From the NCBI GenBank assembly GCA_045645205.1, contig JAZRIJ010000083.1:1-64000 (forward strand): DNA of 64,000 bases, written 5' to 3'. Position 1 is the first letter of the stretch; each line of letters starts with the position of its first letter. The translations under genes were made by a program, and so were the position numbers. Positions 60,472-64,000 of this stretch are shown piece by piece. Source of the DNA: RGIG1995 sp045645205. Its GTDB lineage: Bacteria; Bacillota; Clostridia; Oscillospirales; CAG-272. The notes under the pieces are model-generated. The model saw only the letters and a program-made list of their open reading frames with translations, had not been told where the DNA came from and did no database searches.

Positions 60472-61323
60472 TCAGTTTTGTAAGAATAAATTTTTAAACA
60501 TTTTGCACTCATTTGTTAGATCATCGTAACGATGTGTTTTCATAATACTATGCATCCTATCTGTTTGCCATGGCTTGACTGTAACCGCTTTAAATAGGGG
60601 AAAAAATTTAAAAAATGTGGAAAAATGCCGCAAAACTGTGTTTTTGTTTTCAAATTTTTGCTCGTTGTATTTTTGGGGAAGTAACAGCTTATGCCTTGAC
60701 AGCTTGTTGATGGCTGATTGATCAGGCATCAACATTTTTTTCTCTGCACAAAGCTTTTGGCATTTGGTAAAAAGTCCGGTCATTTTTATTTTTTTCATAT
60801 TAAGAAGCAAAACACCCGAGTTTATATAGTCAAATTTTAAAAAATTGTTTCTGAAAAACCACTTTCCGTATCGATCAAGAACTCCTCCCAACTCATAGTT
60901 TTCAATATTTGTACCATATAATTCTTCTATGTCTTTTAAACATACAATGTCATAATCAAGATACAGGATTTTGTCGGGTAAAATCTCAATTTTGTCTGCA
61001 AAAAGTCTTAACATACACATAGGTGTAAAGCGTGTTTCCAGATTGGCTGTTACAGGGTTTTTTATAAACATTGCTGACACGTCGATCAGGGTAACAGAGT
61101 TATTGGTGTTATATGTTTTTGCGTATTTTTCAAGGGCTAATGCTGTGTTGTTATCTAAGGGCAGATACTTTTTTCCTTGCCATTCACAGCCCGCTGTCAT
61201 AACATATATGTGAAGCTCTGTTTTTGTGTTTTGTAAAAGTGATATGACGGACATTATAAGTCCGTCGGAAATATTTTTATCTCCGTAGTATAAAATATTT
61301 ATGGCAGTATTGCCTCCTCTCAA
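60472..61323 (-). CDS. glycosyltransferase family 8 protein, start codon unclear
   Basis: 'INILYYGDKNISDGLIMSVI' and the DxD in LYLDYDIVC (about 120-128), 'DYINSGVLLLNMKKIK' and 'MPDQSAINKL' identify GT8. The listed start is a TTG at 61323, but the ribosome site GAGAGGAGG lies inside that extension. Homologous GT8 proteins usually start at the residue before NILYYGD, which here is ATA (61300-61302), 10 bp after the site. So either a rare AUA start is used or an ATG was lost. First gene of the operon, from the promoter at 61359-61387. Confidence 0.85.
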   Translation of the reverse strand: MRGGNTAINILYYGDKNISDGLIMSVISLLQNTKTELHIYVMTAGCEWQGKKYLPLDNNTALALEKYAKTYNTNNSVTLIDVSAMFIKNPVTANLETRFTPMCMLRLFADKIEILPDKILYLDYDIVCLKDIEELYGTNIENYELGGVLDRYGKWFFRNNFLKFDYINSGVLLLNMKKIKMTGLFTKCQKLCAEKKMLMPDQSAINKLSRHKLLLPQKYNEQKFENKNTVLRHFSTFFKFFPLFKAVTVKPWQTDRMHSIMKTHRYDDLTNECKMFKNLFLQN

Positions 61324-61358
61324 AAATGTGTTTGCAAAATTCGGAAAACTATGGCACT

Positions 61359-61387
61359 ATTATATTTTTTGTGCAACAGAAAAACAA
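61359..61387 (-). promoter_or_regulatory. promoter of the GT8/acyltransferase operon
   Basis: On the minus strand TTGTTT (61382-61387), a 17-bp spacer and TATAAT (61359-61364), divergent from the XRE promoter. Confidence 0.65.
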
Positions 61388-61397
61388 CCCACTTGTG

Positions 61398-61479
61398 AGA
61401 TAAACCGCTATACTGTTTGTTTTTGGTTTTGTAGAGTGGTAGAACGGCAACTCTACTACTAAGAGAGAACGGCTTATCT
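61398..61479. repeat. nested inverted repeats between divergent promoters
   Basis: Outer arms AGATAAACCG (61398-61407) / CGGCTTATCT (61470-61479) with one mismatch. Inner arms AGTGGTAGA (61435-61443) / TCTACTACT (61452-61460) with one G-T pair. The repeats fill the space between the two -35 boxes, so they are candidates for an operator bound by the XRE protein encoded next door. Confidence 0.6.
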
Positions 61480-61494
61480 GGCTGACTTTTTGAC

Positions 61495-61523
61495 TTGATT
61501 TTTTGTTTTATATGTGATATAAT
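61495..61523 (+). promoter_or_regulatory. promoter of the membrane XRE gene
   Basis: TTGATT (61495-61500), a 17-bp spacer and TATAAT (61518-61523) with an extended TG (TGATATAAT). Confidence 0.75.
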
Positions 61524-61569
61524 AAATTTAATAGTTAAATATACCGTTATAGAAAAGGGGACTGTATTT

Positions 61570-62169
61570 GTGGAAGAAATGAAGCGTGTTATTGCGAAGA
61601 ACATAGCCGAGCTTCGCCAATCGAAAGGGATAACACAACTGGAAGTAGCGGAAAAACTGAATTATTCCGACAAAGCAGTGTCCAAATGGGAGAGGGCGGA
61701 GTCTGTTCCCGATATATTTGTTTTGAAACAGATAGCCGATCTGTTCGGCGTTACATTAGACTATCTCGTGAGCGAAGAACATAAAACGGTAATTTTGGGA
61801 ACACCCGAAGAGGAGACAAAAAAGAAACGCAAGCAGATTGACATAATGAGTCTTTCCGTTGCGTTGGTGTGGCTTATAGCTACATTGGTTTTCGTTATAC
61901 TTGATATTACGACAAATATAAGACTGAGTCATTACCTTTGCTTTGTATATGCAGTTCCTGTATCGGCGATCGTGTGGCTCGTGTTTAACTCTGTATGGTT
62001 TAACCGCAGAACGAACTACATAATTATATCCATTCTGATGTGGTCAGTGCTGTTGTCATTTTTGGCATCATTTCGGACTTTTGGGATAGACATAAAAATG
62101 CTGTTGTTGCTCGGTGTGCCGGGACAGATAATAATTTTTATGTGGTCAATGCTGGGCAGAAGAAAGTAA
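61570..62169 (+). CDS. membrane-anchored XRE-family regulator
   Basis: 199 residues from the GTG at 61570, which has AAAGGGG 9 bp upstream; the ATG at 61579 is an alternative. The N-terminal helix-turn-helix is IAELRQSKGITQLEVAEKLN then YSDKAVSKWERAESVPD (about 12-50). A charged linker follows, then four hydrophobic segments (about 100-195) and a basic end. Such proteins bind DNA while tethered to the membrane. Divergent from the GT8/acyltransferase operon with inverted repeats between, so it may control lipid or glycan genes. Confidence 0.88.
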   Translation: MEEMKRVIAKNIAELRQSKGITQLEVAEKLNYSDKAVSKWERAESVPDIFVLKQIADLFGVTLDYLVSEEHKTVILGTPEEETKKKRKQIDIMSLSVALVWLIATLVFVILDITTNIRLSHYLCFVYAVPVSAIVWLVFNSVWFNRRTNYIIISILMWSVLLSFLASFRTFGIDIKMLLLLGVPGQIIIFMWSMLGRRK

Positions 62170-62215
62170 AAATTAAATAATTTATATACATATATCAGAG
62201 CGAATGTAACGTTAG

Positions 62216-62248
62216 AGGCTCCCATTGTGTCAACAATGGGAGCCTTTA
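62216..62248. terminator. bidirectional terminator
   Basis: AGGCTCCCATTGT (62216-62228) pairs perfectly with ACAATGGGAGCCT (62233-62245) with a 4-nt loop, between the XRE gene and the end of spoIIE. Confidence 0.85.
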
Positions 62249-62249
62249 T

Positions 62250-64000
62250 CTATATCTCCTTTACCCTTATTATTCCTATGCTTACATCATCGCTTCTTGT
62301 ACAGTTATCAATGGCATTATACAGTATTTTGTCTGCCATTTTTTGTAGGTCATTTTCCCATGAATAAGTTAGGATGTTGCTGACTCTGACTGTATCTTCC
62401 GACGATTGCCCCACACCGTCACTTACCATTACGATAACATCCCCGTCTTCCAGCTCAAATTTAACCTCCTCTGCGTTTATTTCTTTTGTTATACCTACAG
62501 GCATAGTATTTGAAGCAATTCTGAATAGCTTGTCCCCCCGTAATATATATGAAGCTACAGCTCCGCTTTTTATAAAGCTTGCATGACCGTTTAACAGATC
62601 AATTTCAAGTAGGTCAACCGTTGAAAAACATTCGGTATTTTTACTTCTTATAAAGTTGTTCAGCATTTCCATAGCAACAGGCTTGCTGTTACCGGCTGTC
62701 AGCATTTTTTTAAGGAACACACCGCACAGCCGTGAGGTAAGTGCCGCCTCTCTGCCGCTGCCCATACCGTCGCTTATGAGAGAATAAAAATAGTCGTTGT
62801 TGTTTTCAAACATACAAACAAGGTCGCCGCAAAAGTGCTCGTTTTTCTTTGTGTTTGATGCGGCTGCGTATTCAACACCAAATTTTCTTGCCGAGTCAAG
62901 AGTCATTGTCACGTAGTCGCCCTCTACCTCAAATGAAGGCTGGGTCAGCTTTGCGCAACAAATATTTTCAAAACATTCCTTTATTTCGTTGGCGGGCATT
63001 TTCATACTGCCGAGGTCAACTCCACCCGCAACTATTGACAGCTTTCGTTTGCCGTAAACGCATATATTTCGCGCCGAAAATTTAATATGCTTTATTGCCT
63101 CGGTAAGCTTGGCTCTTGTATCCTCGTCGGGCAGATATTCTCCGCAGTTTGCCATGACTGCCGCAGACAGCAGGTGCGCCATTGACTCGTAATCCATAGC
63201 AAAGATCTCGGTCTTGTTTTGGCTTATCATTTTTTCAAGCAGGCTTGCGTGTTCTTCGTTTATTTTTTCAAGTATTCTGTCCATATGGCGACAACGCTGA
63301 ATCATATAGCTATCAACCGCATTGTTTTCAACGTAGCCTTTATCACAAAGCTCTTTTGCAATTTTTAAAAACACATCTTGTGTGGAAGAAAACTCTTTTT
63401 CCCAACAAATGCTTTTGAAAAAGCACTTAGGGCAATATGAGTCGCAAACCTTGTCGCATATTTGCCGTGTATCTATTATTCCCGGTCTTCTTGTTCTGTC
63501 GCTTAATGTATAAAATACTTCGGATAGCTCAGAAAATGCTTCGGAGAGATTATTAAACTTTTTTTCTGTATCTCTCTGTCGTTTTTCTGCAAGCATAGCT
63601 GTTATATCGGCACTATCGGTATTTTCTGTGTATATATTGTAAAGCTTAAGCTTTGGAAGCCAACCGAAATTTGCAAAGGGGAAGAATATTAGACATGTGC
63701 AGAAAAACTCGGGAGCATAAAGTGTAAGGCTGTTCCATCCCTCGACATATATTGCGCATAATATGCTTAAAAAGCATGATACAGATAGAGCAGATGCTGT
63801 TCCTAATTTCCATAATGCGCCTGCAGTCATACCCATAAGAGCAAATACGGGAGACAACACAGGGTTGCACATAAAGCCGCAGGCAAGACCGTATATACCG
63901 CCCCGAAGAAATCCGGTTGTTTTCGACATGTAAAGGGTTATTATTCCTGCTGCAAGCAGGCCTACAGAAAAACCCAAAATGTATATTTTTGACAGAGCGA
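62250..64000 (-). CDS. spoIIE: stage II sporulation protein E, 5' end cut by the window
   Basis: At least 583 codons are open to the right edge, so the N-terminus lies outside. The visible part starts with several membrane segments (first about 125 residues). A central regulatory region follows with a cysteine cluster (CDKVCDSYCPKCFFKSICWE, the SpoIIE 'CxxC' type). It ends in a PP2C phosphatase domain with SDGMGSGREAA and VMVSDGVGQSS as metal motifs. SpoIIE dephosphorylates SpoIIAA to activate sigma-F in the forespore and helps polar septation. With spoVS it indicates a spore former. Confidence 0.93.
   Translation of the reverse strand, partial: ALSKIYILGFSVGLLAAGIITLYMSKTTGFLRGGIYGLACGFMCNPVLSPVFALMGMTAGALWKLGTASALSVSCFLSILCAIYVEGWNSLTLYAPEFFCTCLIFFPFANFGWLPKLKLYNIYTENTDSADITAMLAEKRQRDTEKKFNNLSEAFSELSEVFYTLSDRTRRPGIIDTRQICDKVCDSYCPKCFFKSICWEKEFSSTQDVFLKIAKELCDKGYVENNAVDSYMIQRCRHMDRILEKINEEHASLLEKMISQNKTEIFAMDYESMAHLLSAAVMANCGEYLPDEDTRAKLTEAIKHIKFSARNICVYGKRKLSIVAGGVDLGSMKMPANEIKECFENICCAKLTQPSFEVEGDYVTMTLDSARKFGVEYAAASNTKKNEHFCGDLVCMFENNNDYFYSLISDGMGSGREAALTSRLCGVFLKKMLTAGNSKPVAMEMLNNFIRSKNTECFSTVDLLEIDLLNGHASFIKSGAVASYILRGDKLFRIASNTMPVGITKEINAEEVKFELEDGDVIVMVSDGVGQSSEDTVRVSNILTYSWENDLQKMADKILYNAIDNCTRSDDVSIGIIRVKEI

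Noticed and set aside
1..64000. CRISPR array or tRNA genes
   Set aside because: I found no regularly spaced repeats and no tRNA T-loop patterns on reading both strands by eye; a tRNAscan or CRISPR finder run would settle it.

Overview
The window is a low-GC, spore-former-type Firmicutes chromosome segment, most likely class Clostridia. The evidence is SpoIIE, SpoVS, RemB, YmdB, RNase Y, two Rex-family proteins, a Firmicutes-type rRNA leader, and the dnaA-dnaN-recF-remB-gyrB-gyrA order. It spans the replication origin. oriC lies between dnaN and dnaA (about 27.42-27.74 kb) and carries DnaA boxes of the form TTTTCCACA plus a run of seven DnaA-trios next to a pair of boxes.

Layout, left edge to origin. 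The first 160 bp hold the promoter and leader of an rRNA operon running off the left edge. A plus-strand set follows: a small unknown protein, dCMP deaminase, a low-molecular-weight phosphatase, rimI and tsaD. Next comes a DnaA-box-rich intergenic region that leads into an operon of a degenerate Rex-like regulator, a DnaD-domain protein and a DnaC/DnaI-type helicase loader. After it come a PF12897-type aminotransferase, a lipoprotein/membrane-protein pair opposite an XRE regulator, a REP-associated transposase with two REP-like palindromes inside its own coding sequence, a GNAT_C-type acyltransferase, a YfcE-type phosphodiesterase, a LysR regulator, a canonical Rex, a radical SAM protein and an EF-G paralogue. 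A minus-strand block then leads back to the origin: tyrS, a lipoprotein, gyrA, a 1-phosphofructokinase-type kinase, gyrB, remB, recF, dnaN, dnaA.

Origin to right edge. rpmH-rnpA-yidD-yidC-jag runs rightwards. Then come an SGNH hydrolase, an OGG-type glycosylase, a DUF6062 protein, thiI, an acyl-ACP thioesterase, class II aldolase, tmcAL and ackA. Further right are mnmE (detached from jag and inverted), an ABC exporter, a WalJ-type hydrolase, a HEPN/MNT pair beside a decayed AlbA_2-type pseudogene, and a sugar-acid cluster (PfkB kinase, gnd, PHP phosphoesterase, LarA-like protein, solute-binding lipoprotein). rny-ymdB-spoVS follows. After spoVS comes a tandem pair of small transcription units with near-consensus promoters and terminators that encode structured RNAs I do not recognise. 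The window ends with an operon of a double-PlsC protein and two GT8 glycosyltransferases, a membrane-anchored XRE regulator, and spoIIE cut by the edge.

The strongest leads are three: the tandem structured RNAs at 57.15-57.74 kb, whose helices are kept while their sequence differs; the five-box DnaA cluster and the NADH-site-degenerate Rex paralogue that heads a primosome operon at 3.48-6.29 kb; and the transposase carrying the REP-like element in both orientations. All functions come from sequence reading alone; no database search was run.
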